NCBI GenBank assembly: GCA_003352285.1
Contig: QQVN01000003.1
Location: 310,001 to 374,000, forward strand
DNA from: Thermoproteota archaeon
GTDB taxonomy: Archaea > Thermoproteota > Nitrososphaeria > Nitrososphaerales > Nitrosopumilaceae
DNA length: 64,000 bases
Direction: 5' to 3'
The notes under the pieces are model-generated. The model did no database searches, was not told where the DNA came from, and saw nothing but the letters and a program-made list of their open reading frames with translations. Every line of letters starts with the position of its first letter. Positions within the stretch are counted from its first letter, which is position 1. A program made the translations under genes and the position numbers. Of this stretch, positions 17,957 to 25,899 are shown in pieces.

Positions 17957-18737
17957 AAATAACTTAATCTTTGGAATAATAGTTGCATTAATCATTGCAG
18001 CATCAATTAACATCGATGCAAATCCTGTAAATTTTGTAAATGGCTTTCCGAAAATACTAAAAATTGCTGAAGAGATGACTATGGTTGAGCCACAACTATT
18101 CCAAGTGGCATTTGTAGCAATGTTTGAAACTATTCAGATGGCTTTTATTGGAACAATGATTGGCGTTGCAATCGCTTTACCATTAAGCATACTTGCAGCT
18201 AGAAATCTTCACAGTAAATGGGTGTATGCTCCAATCCGAGCATTATTGGCAATGATACGAACATTTCCATCCATATTGTGGGCCATTTTATTTGTCATCA
18301 TAGTAGGACTCGGCCCCTTTGCGGGAGTTTTAGCTATTATTATGTATACCATAGGCTTTGTAGCAAAGCTTCAATATGAAACCATTGAGGCAATTGATTC
18401 TGATCCCATGGATGCTATAAGCTCCATTGGGGTTTCAAAATTGCAACTAATTAGATTCGTTGTAATTCCAGAATCTGCATCGCATCTTTTAGGCCAGATG
18501 CTCTACATGTTTGACTATAATGTACGGCAAACTAGTATACTGGGTCTTGTTGGTGCTGGTGGAATTGGGTACTACATAATTAATTATATTCAATTCTTTG
18601 AATACGGAAAAGCCGCCGTTTTCATGTCTGTGGTACTCATTGTTGTTTTGGTAATAGATTGGGTCAGCGTTAGAATTAGAGACAAGTACATTATCAAATC
18701 TCAACGGGGTTTGGAAATTAAATTAAAACAAAAATAA
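17943..18737 (+). CDS. phnE: Phosphonate-type ABC transporter permease (PhnE family)
   Basis: A 264-residue membrane protein with about six helices, containing the binding-protein-dependent transport signature around AIDSDPMDAISSIGVSKLQ (the EAA loop that docks on the ATPase). GLVGAGGIGYYI near the C-terminus is typical of PhnE. It overlaps phnC by 14 bp and ends the operon. The motif A copy and the position inside the element show that this transporter is cargo, not backbone. Confidence 0.92.
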   Translation: MMTPRNNLIFGIIVALIIAASINIDANPVNFVNGFPKILKIAEEMTMVEPQLFQVAFVAMFETIQMAFIGTMIGVAIALPLSILAARNLHSKWVYAPIRALLAMIRTFPSILWAILFVIIVGLGPFAGVLAIIMYTIGFVAKLQYETIEAIDSDPMDAISSIGVSKLQLIRFVVIPESASHLLGQMLYMFDYNVRQTSILGLVGAGGIGYYIINYIQFFEYGKAAVFMSVVLIVVLVIDWVSVRIRDKYIIKSQRGLEIKLKQK

Positions 18738-18803
18738 TTTAAGACAAACTAGAATCTTTCTTGGAGCTTTTTCTACTAATGAATACCGATAATCCTATCC
18801 AAT

Positions 18804-19136
18804 TCATCTAGGAAAGTAAAACATCACAGCTATACCAACTAAAACAACTATCGAGCCAATTATCTCAAACCTGTCTGGTTTCTTTTTGTCAACCCAGTAT
18901 CCCCAAATAATTGATGCAACAACAAAGATTCCTCCATAGGTAGCATAGACCTTGCCAAAATCTGCAGGCTGAAAAGTCATGCTAATTCCATAGGAAAACA
19001 AAACCAAACCACCAATCAAACCAAATATCTTTCCTTTATGATCTCGTAGCCATTTCCATACAAGATAACCTCCACCAATTTCTAACAAGGCTGCAAAAAA
19101 GAACAACCCAAGAGTTGATGCAACTACTTCGACCAA
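18804..19136 (-). CDS. YnfA-family (UPF0060) small membrane protein, copy 2
   Basis: A 110-residue protein with four membrane helices and the family hallmarks [36 protein letters not shown] and PDRFEIIGS. YnfA proteins are related in fold to small multidrug-resistance exporters. Its start lies 13 bp inside the end of its neighbour, which encodes a second YnfA, so the two are co-translated and probably form a heterodimer, as paired SMR proteins do; that is inference. Confidence 0.88.
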   Translation of the reverse strand: MVEVVASTLGLFFFAALLEIGGGYLVWKWLRDHKGKIFGLIGGLVLFSYGISMTFQPADFGKVYATYGGIFVVASIIWGYWVDKKKPDRFEIIGSIVVLVGIAVMFYFPR

Positions 19137-19489
19137 ACCTTCTCTCCTTTTCTTGGGTAGTAGAAAATAATCAAGACTCCAATAACTGCAATGACTGTAC
19201 CAATGATGTCATAGCTGTCAGGTTGTACACCATCTATCAACCAGCCCCAAAATACCGACATTACAATAAAGACTCCACCATAAGCTGCATAGACTCTGTG
19301 AAAGTGAGTCTTTTGAAACGTAGGAACTATCCCATAGAGAAACAACACAAAACCACCAACTGCACCAAGTACAAAGCTAAAATCCTCACGCAGCCAAAGC
19401 CAAACTAGGTAACCGCCACCAATCTCGCAAAGACCAGCTAGAAAGAACAACAGAACTGAAGTAAAAATATTCTTAGATTGTTTACCCAT
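19124..19489 (-). CDS. YnfA-family (UPF0060) small membrane protein, copy 1
   Basis: A 121-residue four-helix membrane protein with the same hallmarks ([45 protein letters not shown]). It is clearly paralogous to the following gene but diverged from it. The promoter has a TATA-like stretch overlapping an imperfect dyad GTAATTT/AAATTAC at 19490-19511 that straddles the expected start of transcription. The substrate is unknown; export of a toxic cation or amphiphile is the family-based guess. Confidence 0.88.
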   Translation of the reverse strand: MGKQSKNIFTSVLLFFLAGLCEIGGGYLVWLWLREDFSFVLGAVGGFVLFLYGIVPTFQKTHFHRVYAAYGGVFIVMSVFWGWLIDGVQPDSYDIIGTVIAVIGVLIIFYYPRKGEKVWSK

Positions 19490-19605
19490 GTAATTTCACT
19501 TATAAAATTACAAATTCTTTTTTTGAATTAAACTTACTCAGTACAAATAATAACAATGAAAACAATCCTGACAGCATAGAACACACATCTGACCAAAATC
19601 CAAAC

Positions 19606-20364
19606 ATGATAGACATACTTCTGAGTAGAAAAGAGGTAGACAAAACAGTAGATTCTAACACACTGATAAAAAATGTACAAAACAGAGTCAATGATTCCTT
19701 GGAGAAAGGATATCAGTACACAAGAGTAGTTGATTCTTCAGAAAAATTCCTACGGGAAAGAGTGTTTCAGCAAGTAAAAGCGGCTGTATTATACGTGGAT
19801 CTGGTGGGTTCTACAAAAATCAGTATGCAATTGCCCCCAAACAAACTTTCAACTCTGATAAGCTCATTTTCTCAGGAGATGGCTTATGTCATAAACGCTC
19901 ACAACGGATATGTTCTAAAATTTGTCGGCGATGCAGTGATAGGCTATTTTGTCGAAGATGAGACTAGCTCGTTTAAGACTGTAGATAATGCTGTAGGCTG
20001 TGCAGAATCCATGCTAAAGGTTGTAAGGCGTGGAATAAACCCAATATTGACTGAAAAGGCGGACCTTCAAGAAATTAGCGTAAAGATTGGAATTGATTTT
20101 GGGACAAATGTCGTGGTTAGATATGGTGCAGATGAACAAAGAGCATACGTTGATTTGTTGGGACCAACAATGAATGTTGCATCAAAGATTCAAAACTTGG
20201 CACAATCAAATCAAATTCTTGTAGGCCAAGACATACATGAGCTACTACATCCAAGTATACAGAAATTTTTTATCGATATCACCGATGAATCATCTGGGAA
20301 ATGGCAACATCGGGCAAAAAATTCAGATAACATTTATCGTGTATATCGATACAAATATGATTAG
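19606..20364 (+). CDS. Class III adenylate/guanylate cyclase catalytic-domain protein
   Basis: A soluble 252-residue protein with one cyclase domain from about residue 60. The two metal-binding Asp are present (LYVDLVGST and KFVGDAVIGYF). The Asp that favours ATP and the transition-state Asn are present in YVDLLGPTMNVASK. The usual Arg of the xNxxxR motif is replaced by Lys, so activity may be altered. There is no membrane segment, HAMP or other sensor domain; the N-terminal 55 residues could be a dimerisation helix. It is divergent from the YnfA pair. Its product, if any, would be cAMP. Confidence 0.82.
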   Translation: MIDILLSRKEVDKTVDSNTLIKNVQNRVNDSLEKGYQYTRVVDSSEKFLRERVFQQVKAAVLYVDLVGSTKISMQLPPNKLSTLISSFSQEMAYVINAHNGYVLKFVGDAVIGYFVEDETSSFKTVDNAVGCAESMLKVVRRGINPILTEKADLQEISVKIGIDFGTNVVVRYGADEQRAYVDLLGPTMNVASKIQNLAQSNQILVGQDIHELLHPSIQKFFIDITDESSGKWQHRAKNSDNIYRVYRYKYD

Positions 20365-20406
20365 ACATTCTTTCCAAGTAATTCATACTAAGCTAAATAA
20401 AAAAAA

Positions 20407-20829
20407 TTAATGAAGAACTTTTGGCAGTTTTCTAATCTTTGAGACAACAGAGAGTTTGCCTGAGCCAGTAACTATCACAAAAAGAACCATTGCTAAAAGA
20501 GCAAGATCATAATCCCATCCTCCTTGTGCAATGAAGAATCCATTATTCCATCTAATGTGAAAGATTGCATCTAGAAGTATTACACTAAATATTGCTCCAG
20601 TAATTCTGGTCATGAAACCTGCAATTAGGAATATTCCTCCAATGGTTTCAGCCAAGGCTATTGGTATCTGTAATTCTGGCGGCAATCCGAATCCGATTAG
20701 ATGTTCTCTCCATATTGGATCAAATTTCTGAAGCCCATAAACTACAAAGATTACTCCTACTGAAGATCTGATCCCCCAATAGGTTATCTCGTGAAGTTTG
20801 TTTGTTTTTGAAGTTTGTATAACTTGCAT
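20407..20829 (-). CDS. DoxX-family membrane protein
   Basis: A 140-residue protein with four membrane helices. It has the DoxX hallmarks LGLQKFDPIWREHLIGFGLP-like spacing (YGLQKFDP, then GLPPELQIPIALAETIGG) and the closing RWNNGFF...GGWDYDLALLAM. DoxX proteins include the small subunit of thiosulfate:quinone oxidoreductase and partners in membrane redox stress responses. An exact copy of the palindrome TTTACAATTGTAAA is 46 bp upstream of its ATG, which places it in the putative TRASH regulon. It follows the Kelch gene on the same strand. Confidence 0.85.
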   Translation of the reverse strand: MQVIQTSKTNKLHEITYWGIRSSVGVIFVVYGLQKFDPIWREHLIGFGLPPELQIPIALAETIGGIFLIAGFMTRITGAIFSVILLDAIFHIRWNNGFFIAQGGWDYDLALLAMVLFVIVTGSGKLSVVSKIRKLPKVLH

Positions 20830-20874
20830 TTTTCTTCATTTGGTATTGAAATGATACATAGTAAAGGAGTAGAC

Positions 20875-20888
20875 TTTACAATTGTAAA
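20875..20888. promoter_or_regulatory. Palindromic operator B, copy 1 (exact)
   Basis: TTTACAATTGTAAA, a perfect 14-bp palindrome, 46 bp upstream of the DoxX gene (minus strand, start 20829). Six related copies follow at 22876, 23173, 25052, 25900, 28350 and 30961, all in promoter regions. Confidence 0.75.
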
Positions 20889-20927
20889 ATCACTAGGAAT
20901 CAAAACTGAAACTTTACACTACACACT

Positions 20928-21950
20928 TTATTGTGGAATTCTTGCAATCTTGGTTTTTGAAATCATAATGACAGATACCATGCCAATTACAAGTATCACT
21001 GATACCAAAAGGCCAAACTCGGGAACTACAGTATTGTGATATTTTTCAACAATCGTACTAGAGCTAAAACCAGGAATTACTCCTCCACCAAAAAGATAGA
21101 TGTTTTGTCCAACGGTAGTAGTTGTTAACCCATGACGAGCAATAGGCATTGCCTGTTGAACAAACCATCCTTCATCAGGAATGTATGCCTCATTTTCTTC
21201 AAATGTGTATAGAGGTCCTTCACCTCCAACAACAAAGATTGCACCACTAAGAACCGATGCAGACAGACCGCTCCTTGCAGTTGGTAACGGCGGCAAGACA
21301 CTCCAAGAATCCGTTTTGTAATCATATACTTCATTTGAATCACTGTTTGACTGCAATGCTCTTCCTCCAACTGCGTATAGTTTACCATCAAGAACCGCTG
21401 TCGCAAGATGTTCTCTTGCAGTTGGCATTGATGATTTCGTTTCCCATGAGTTGGTCAATGGATCATACATCTCGTTTTCTGCACGGGTAAACTTGTTGAA
21501 TCCTCCAACTGCAAAGAGTTTTCCATCAACAAATTTAGCACTCAATGCACCCCTTGCAGTAGGCATCTCAGCACCAAAACTCCAAGAATCTTTCTTTGAA
21601 TCATAAATTAACAGGGAAACATTTGGAATCCATCCCTCAAGATATCCTCCTACAACATACACTTTATCCTCATGAGAAGCAACTCCTGCATGATGTAGCT
21701 CCAACGGCATAGGTTTTGCGGAACCCCATGATTCCTTTGTCGTATCAAACACAAACGCTGTCCTTGTTGGATTGTCAGCATTATCGAGTCCTCCGATTAC
21801 AAAAATTTTATCACCTATTGCGGCAGAGCCCGCCTCGGATCTTCTCTCAGGCAATTCTGGAAGAGTATTCCACCCCTGAGAATCCTGCTCAGCAAAAACT
21901 GATGGAAAAGCAAAAATCAGAAGAATTGAAAAAATAAAAATCTCTTTCAT
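20928..21950 (-). CDS. Secreted Kelch-repeat beta-propeller with PEFG-type anchor
   Basis: A 340-residue exported protein: a signal peptide (residues 1-20, ending SVFAEQ), then six or so Kelch repeats. These have the alternating motifs DKIFVIGGLDN, DKVYVVGGY, GKLFAVGGF, GKLYAVGGR and GAIFVVGGE. The C-terminus VVPEFGLLVSVI followed by a hydrophobic helix and KTK is a PEFG-type sorting signal, so it is probably anchored on the cell surface. Kelch propellers bind partners; no catalytic function can be stated. It precedes the DoxX gene on the same strand, separated by the operator B copy. Confidence 0.83.
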   Translation of the reverse strand: MKEIFIFSILLIFAFPSVFAEQDSQGWNTLPELPERRSEAGSAAIGDKIFVIGGLDNADNPTRTAFVFDTTKESWGSAKPMPLELHHAGVASHEDKVYVVGGYLEGWIPNVSLLIYDSKKDSWSFGAEMPTARGALSAKFVDGKLFAVGGFNKFTRAENEMYDPLTNSWETKSSMPTAREHLATAVLDGKLYAVGGRALQSNSDSNEVYDYKTDSWSVLPPLPTARSGLSASVLSGAIFVVGGEGPLYTFEENEAYIPDEGWFVQQAMPIARHGLTTTTVGQNIYLFGGGVIPGFSSSTIVEKYHNTVVPEFGLLVSVILVIGMVSVIMISKTKIARIPQ

Positions 21951-21997
21951 GGTTTAACTAGCAGAAAGTAACTAAAAACATCTTTGTGAATGATTTA

Positions 21998-22555
21998 CTA
22001 TTTCATCATGTGATTCTCGTGATTCATGGGCATCATATCCTGCATCTGCTCCATGTGTCTTTGCATCATTTGAACCATTTGTGAGTTAAATTCTTCATCT
22101 GAAATTTCTGATGAGAGAAGAGACTGCATCTCATTTACGTGCTCATTCATGTACTGGATCATCTTCTGTCGTGTTTCTGGATTCTCCATTATCTGCATCA
22201 TCATTTCCTGACCTTTCATGCTAGAACCCATGGCTTTTGACATGTCCTTCATTGCTTCTGGATTCTCAGCCATATGAGCCACCATCTGCAATCTGATCTT
22301 TGGATCATTTAACATAACTCCCATCATCTCCATCATGAAATCATGATCGTCACTCATTACCTCAGACATCATCTGTGCATGCTGGGCATCTGCCATCCAT
22401 CCCTTCATGGCTTCGGTATTCATCATGTTTCCATGTTGGGGATTATCCATCATGATATTTCCCTGATTAGAGCCTTGTAAGGCAGTAAAACCAACTCCTA
22501 TTCCTACAAAGAAAACAGCAGCTGTAATTATTATCCAAACGTTTTGTTTTGGCAT
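21998..22555 (-). CDS. Met/His-rich membrane-anchored protein, copy 2
   Basis: A 185-residue protein with an N-terminal anchor (WIIITAAVFFVGIGVGFTAL) and a helical outer part rich in Met, Gln, Asp and His (for example NPQHGNMM and HMEQMQDMM). The N-terminal third resembles the Met-rich protein at 8282 (VFFxGxGxGxxALQ followed by a Met-rich PQ segment), but this copy is less repetitive. Methionine and histidine clusters suggest binding of Cu(I) or another soft metal outside the cell. No operator B copy lies directly upstream (none in the 78 bp to the next gene). Confidence 0.7.
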   Translation of the reverse strand: MPKQNVWIIITAAVFFVGIGVGFTALQGSNQGNIMMDNPQHGNMMNTEAMKGWMADAQHAQMMSEVMSDDHDFMMEMMGVMLNDPKIRLQMVAHMAENPEAMKDMSKAMGSSMKGQEMMMQIMENPETRQKMIQYMNEHVNEMQSLLSSEISDEEFNSQMVQMMQRHMEQMQDMMPMNHENHMMK

Positions 22556-22633
22556 ATTTGCAGATAATTTGAGTTGCTCTATTTAGAGATATCTTGAAAT
22601 GTAATCTACAAAATATTTTTCTGAATTTTTTCT

Positions 22634-22837
22634 TTACGTTGTTAATTCAGGCTTTATCGTCCATGCAATACCAAGTACAACAAAAGGAATAGACATGAGA
22701 CCAACAATTCCCAAAATTGTGTAAAACGATGATTCAGAAACGGAAGAATTGTTTATCAGCCAAGGTAGTGGCAACGATATTACAAACCAGATGACTGCAA
22801 GTAATATGTACAGTTTAATCTTTTTAGATTTGTACAA
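22634..22837 (-). CDS. Two-helix small membrane protein
   Basis: A 67-residue protein with two membrane helices (about 8-28 and 40-60) joined by a short polar loop. No family recognised. It is divergent from the small zinc-ribbon gene at 22934, and the shared promoter region holds an operator B copy at 22876-22889, which suggests co-regulation. Confidence 0.55.
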   Translation of the reverse strand: MYKSKKIKLYILLAVIWFVISLPLPWLINNSSVSESSFYTILGIVGLMSIPFVVLGIAWTIKPELTT

Positions 22838-22875
22838 TGAAAAATTTTCTTTGATGTTGTATTAATTCTGATACC

Positions 22876-22889
22876 TTTCCAATTGTAAA
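22876..22889. promoter_or_regulatory. Palindromic operator B, copy 2
   Basis: TTTCCAATTGTAAA (13 of 14 positions) between the divergent genes starting at 22837 (minus) and 22934 (plus). The plus-strand TATA-like GTTAAGTAT follows at about 22898-22906 and the start codon lies about 28 bp further, a leaderless layout. Confidence 0.65.
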
Positions 22890-22933
22890 GTTCTATTGTT
22901 AAGTATCTGTAAGCAACGCATTAACCCAGAATC

Positions 22934-23152
22934 ATGAATTCATGCAAAGGCATTTGTCAGAAATTCAAAGCAAAGACGTATCGAGGAAAAAGCAGATATG
23001 AAGACGGACAAAGGCGTTGCCAGACATGCACAATCTTTTTGAAATGGAGTAAGAACAGATGTCCTTGCTGTAACAGTCTATTGCGGATTACTCCTAGGGC
23101 AAACAACTCACGAAAAACTCTCCGTAAAAAAAGAAACTTTGTTTGGATTTGA
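22934..23152 (+). CDS. Small Cys-rich protein, CKGIC/CPCC family, copy 2 (72 aa)
   Basis: A 72-residue protein with the family pattern: SCKGICQKF, a basic RGKSRYEDGQRRC segment, CQTC, then RCPCCNSLLR and a basic tail with TPRANNSRKTLRKKR. The same order occurs in the proteins at 6154 and 26380. The Cys are expected to bind zinc or another metal. The basic character suggests nucleic-acid contact. It is controlled by operator B copy 2 and followed by the CcdA operon with its own operator copy. Confidence 0.72.
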   Translation: MNSCKGICQKFKAKTYRGKSRYEDGQRRCQTCTIFLKWSKNRCPCCNSLLRITPRANNSRKTLRKKRNFVWI

Positions 23153-23172
23153 GCATAAAGACAACCGTGCAT

Positions 23173-23186
23173 TTTACATTTGTAAA
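23173..23186. promoter_or_regulatory. Palindromic operator B, copy 3
   Basis: TTTACATTTGTAAA (13 of 14) upstream of the CcdA-like gene (start 23224). The TATA-like GTTAAGTAT at about 23195-23203 follows at the same distance as in copy 2, so the two promoters look duplicated. Confidence 0.68.
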
Positions 23187-23223
23187 GTTTATTCGTTAAG
23201 TATCCCTGCATGTATTCTAAATC

Positions 23224-24213
23224 ATGTCAGAATATCAGACCATTACAAAAAAGTCTATGGTAATTGTAATGTTTGCATTATTTTCACTCATCTTTGTTGG
23301 TGCAATATTTTCTGCCACAAGTAACATAGCAGTTGAAGGTGGAGAACATGTATCATATCTGTCATGGATTGTTATTGCATATGCTGCTGGGCTTTCTATG
23401 ATTATACTACCGTGCACTTTGCCTCTTGTATTCATAATAGTACCAATGAGCATGGGACAGGGATACAGAAAAGGACTGTCAATGGCATTACTATTTGGAG
23501 CAGGCCTTACGATAACCATTACTGCTTATGGGATAGGAGTGGCATACTTTGGTCAGACAGCCTCCTTGGATCAGATCTCAACAATTATGTTCTTAATTGC
23601 TGGTGTGGCGGCGTTCGTATTTGGACTCTCACAGCTAAAACTTGTCTCAATTCGGCTTCCCTCGTACTCAGGAACCCCCAAATTCATTCAAAAAAGAGGC
23701 GATTTTTCAAAATCATTCTTCATGGGTATACTGTTAGGAAATGCAGGAGTTGGTTGCCCCAATCCATTATTCTATTGGCTTTTGATATACATTGCAGGAA
23801 CTGGGAGCTTGGAAATTGGAGCTTCACTAGGAGTAGTGCACGGAGTCGGCAGGGCAATTCCATTAATACTAATGTCCGTTCTTGCTGTGCTGGGAATTAA
23901 CGCAACAAAGAGTCTTACTGTTAAGAGAGCTTCAATTGAGAAAGCAACTGGATGGATGCTATTAGTTATTGGTTCTTTTTTGATAATCAATGGACTTCCA
24001 GAAGGTCATGAATGGTATGAAGAAACATTTGTTCATCAAGGGTGGAACAAATTAATTGACATGACGCCAGTATCATCAGAGTACATGATGGATGAACATG
24101 AACATGGTCATGAGGAATCACTTAATCTAAACTTCGAATTAATTCTGTTATTGTTACTAGGTTCACCAATTGTAGCATACTTTATTTCTAAGAAAAGGAA
24201 GGTTACAACATGA
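23224..24213 (+). CDS. CcdA/DsbD-like thiol-redox membrane protein
   Basis: A 329-residue membrane protein with eight or so helices. One Cys lies in each half of the core (ILPCTLPLVF and GVGCPNPLFYW), as in the CcdA/DsbD transmembrane domain that carries electrons from cytoplasmic thioredoxin to the outside. A His/Glu-rich outer loop (DEHEHGHEES, about residues 288-297) precedes the last helix and may bind metal. The stop TGA overlaps the ATG of the YHS gene (ATGA), and a thioredoxin-like gene follows, so this is a coherent redox operon under operator B copy 3. Confidence 0.85.
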   Translation: MSEYQTITKKSMVIVMFALFSLIFVGAIFSATSNIAVEGGEHVSYLSWIVIAYAAGLSMIILPCTLPLVFIIVPMSMGQGYRKGLSMALLFGAGLTITITAYGIGVAYFGQTASLDQISTIMFLIAGVAAFVFGLSQLKLVSIRLPSYSGTPKFIQKRGDFSKSFFMGILLGNAGVGCPNPLFYWLLIYIAGTGSLEIGASLGVVHGVGRAIPLILMSVLAVLGINATKSLTVKRASIEKATGWMLLVIGSFLIINGLPEGHEWYEETFVHQGWNKLIDMTPVSSEYMMDEHEHGHEESLNLNFELILLLLLGSPIVAYFISKKRKVTT

Positions 24214-24353
24214 AAGATCCTGTTTGTGGAATGGACGTCAATGATAAAGGTGAGACAATAACACATGGAGGAAAAGAATTCAGGTTCTGCTGTGCTAGCT
24301 GTAGGTGGGCATTTGAGAAAAATCCTGAACAATTTCTGAATAATGACTCTTAA
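24210..24353 (+). CDS. YHS-domain mini-protein (47 aa)
   Basis: A 47-residue protein that is essentially one YHS domain: KDPVCGMDV at the start, then GKEFRFCCASCRWAFEKNP. Cys6 plus the CCxxC cluster (27, 28, 31) form the presumed metal site; YHS domains are common in copper and heavy-metal handling proteins. It overlaps the CcdA-like gene by 4 bp and the thioredoxin-like gene by 11 bp, so all three are translationally coupled. Confidence 0.82.
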   Translation: MKDPVCGMDVNDKGETITHGGKEFRFCCASCRWAFEKNPEQFLNNDS

Positions 24354-24573
24354 GATTGAAGTTTTAACCACGCCTGATTGTTCAAGCTGTTCAAGGCTTG
24401 AAGAGATGTTAGACAAGATGGGAGTAAGCTACGACATAATTGATGTAACTCAGAAGCCAGAATATCTTGAGAAATATCCTATCTATACAGCACCTGGCTT
24501 GGTGGTAAATGATAAGCTAGTATATACAGGAATACCAAAAAAAGAAGAGTTAGAATCATTAATTAAAAAATAA
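24343..24573 (+). CDS. Thioredoxin/glutaredoxin-like small protein
   Basis: A 76-residue thioredoxin-fold protein with the redox pair CSSC (residues 13-16) in TTPDCSSCSRL and the cis-proline region YTAPGLVVND. This is the short form used as a cytoplasmic electron donor or as a metal-carrying disulfide reductase. With the CcdA-like and YHS genes upstream it forms a complete path from cytosolic reductant to the outside. It is convergent with the regulator gene, 8 bp away. Confidence 0.85.
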   Translation: MTLKIEVLTTPDCSSCSRLEEMLDKMGVSYDIIDVTQKPEYLEKYPIYTAPGLVVNDKLVYTGIPKKEELESLIKK

Positions 24574-24581
24574 TTTCTGAC

Positions 24582-25019
24582 TTAGGGTGATTTTTTTATG
24601 AGTGCTTCTATTCTTCCACGATATTTTTCTTTGTAGAGTGATTTACAGGAACTACAACAAAAGAATCTCTCAATGTTTGCAAATTTTAAAACAGTTGGTT
24701 TTTTTCCAACTGGTCCCTCACATAAATCACAAACCATCTTTACTGACATCTTTTTTGAGAAATCAACATTAGGAACATCTGTTTCTGTGTGAACTCGCTC
24801 AAGTTTTGTTAGCTGTTTTTTCTGAAGTTTACTTGCATCAATTAGAGGTACAACGGATTTTATCAGGCCGACATTTACCAATCTCTGATATCGAAACTTT
24901 ACGGTGGGAGTGCTAATTTTTAACTCTCTTGAGATCTGTCTAAATGACTTTCTACCATCTTCCATTAGGGACTTGATTATTGCAACGTCTGTCTCATCTA
25001 GTTCGTGAGTCATATTCAT
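24582..25019 (-). CDS. Lrp/AsnC-type regulator with C-terminal TRASH metal-sensing domain
   Basis: A DNA-binding protein of about 145 residues. The N-terminal helix-turn-helix is Lrp-like (DETDVAIIKSLMEDGR, then RQISRELKISTPTVKFRYQRL). The C-terminus is a TRASH domain (VCDLCEGP and later FFCCSSCKSLY), the Cys-rich metal-binding module found in archaeal copper regulators. The open frame begins at a GTG (25046), but the TATA-like AATAAATATC overlaps those first codons. The ATG at 25019, or the one at 25013, is thus the likely leaderless start. Operator B copy 4 lies 33 bp upstream, which suggests autoregulation. The metal (copper or another soft metal) is inferred from family. Confidence 0.85.
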   Translation of the reverse strand: MNMTHELDETDVAIIKSLMEDGRKSFRQISRELKISTPTVKFRYQRLVNVGLIKSVVPLIDASKLQKKQLTKLERVHTETDVPNVDFSKKMSVKMVCDLCEGPVGKKPTVLKFANIERFFCCSSCKSLYKEKYRGRIEALIKKSP

Positions 25020-25051
25020 GATTAGCTTGCCTAGATATTTATTCACTAAAC

Positions 25052-25065
25052 TTTACATTTGTAAA
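25052..25065. promoter_or_regulatory. Palindromic operator B, copy 4 (regulator's own promoter)
   Basis: TTTACATTTGTAAA (13 of 14) directly upstream of the TATA-like element of the TRASH regulator (minus strand). DsbA ends at 25088 on the same strand, so this site serves the regulator alone. Confidence 0.72.
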
Positions 25066-25087
25066 GTTAGGCTCTTCTAGCCTTGGC

Positions 25088-25861
25088 CTAGTTTGAAAGC
25101 TTTTCATTTAAAATCTCTTGGAATACAGAATATGGCTGGGCACCAATAATCCTTGTAAATCCCGTTTTTTCATTTCCCACAAAGAATCCAGGGGTACCTG
25201 TGACTCCGTATTGTCTTCCATCCTCAAGATCTGCGTTAATCTCTGCAAGATATTTCCCACTCTCAAAACAGTCGTTAAACTCTTGCATATCTAGATCAAG
25301 ACTCGAGGCATATTGCTTGAATGTGTTGACTGCCACAGGGATCTCAAGATCTTGCCAATTCTTCTGATTCACAAACAGCAGATCATGATATTCCCAGAAT
25401 TTTCCTTGATCATCTGCACATTCAGAGGCCAATGCTGCAGGAACTGCATTGGGATGAATTCCCTGAATTGGAAAATCCCTGTACACAAAATTCACCTTTC
25501 CTGTTGACAAATAGTTTTGTTCAAGCAATGGTAATGTCGTTCTATGAAACCTTTCACAGAAAGGACATTGAAAGTCTGAGAACTCCACGATTGTAATTTC
25601 AGCATCTGGATTTCCCTTGATGGGATCATCATCTAGTGAAATAAACAGAGTGGTAGAACCTGTCTGGGGTTGTGTTGGCTGAGTACGGGTTGGACCTATA
25701 ACATCCTCTGCATTTTGAATTATTATCGGCTGTGGTGGATTGAATTCAGAAGCAAAAACATATCCTCCTAGGAATGCGGCAATTACAGCAGCTGATACTA
25801 ACGAAATTAGCAGTTTGTTGTTGGAACTCTTTGCAACTTTACCTTGTTCTGACTCACTCAT
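25088..25861 (-). CDS. Membrane-anchored DsbA-like thiol oxidoreductase
   Basis: A 257-residue protein. A membrane anchor (about residues 15-38) is followed by a Pro/Gln/Thr-rich linker and a DsbA-type thioredoxin fold from about 80. It has the active site EFSDFQCPFCERFH and the later cis-Pro segment VTGTPGFFVG. It is expected to form or reshuffle disulfides outside the cell, and the CcdA-like protein encoded nearby could keep it reduced. Its promoter is shared with the divergent gene at 25954 and carries operator B copy 5. Confidence 0.9.
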   Translation of the reverse strand: MSESEQGKVAKSSNNKLLISLVSAAVIAAFLGGYVFASEFNPPQPIIIQNAEDVIGPTRTQPTQPQTGSTTLFISLDDDPIKGNPDAEITIVEFSDFQCPFCERFHRTTLPLLEQNYLSTGKVNFVYRDFPIQGIHPNAVPAALASECADDQGKFWEYHDLLFVNQKNWQDLEIPVAVNTFKQYASSLDLDMQEFNDCFESGKYLAEINADLEDGRQYGVTGTPGFFVGNEKTGFTRIIGAQPYSVFQEILNEKLSN

Positions 25862-25899
25862 TGCAACTAATTAAAACCGATTGTATATAACAACAGAAC

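Noticed and set aside
19490-19511. Dyad GTAATTT/AAATTAC as a third regulatory motif
   Set aside because: It occurs once, in an AT-rich promoter next to the YnfA start, and does not match operator B. A chance dyad is likely.
23364-23900. Plus-strand frame of 178 aa inside the CcdA-like gene
   Set aside because: It lies in another frame of a clear membrane-protein gene with an upstream operator and TATA element, and shows mixed, motif-free residues.
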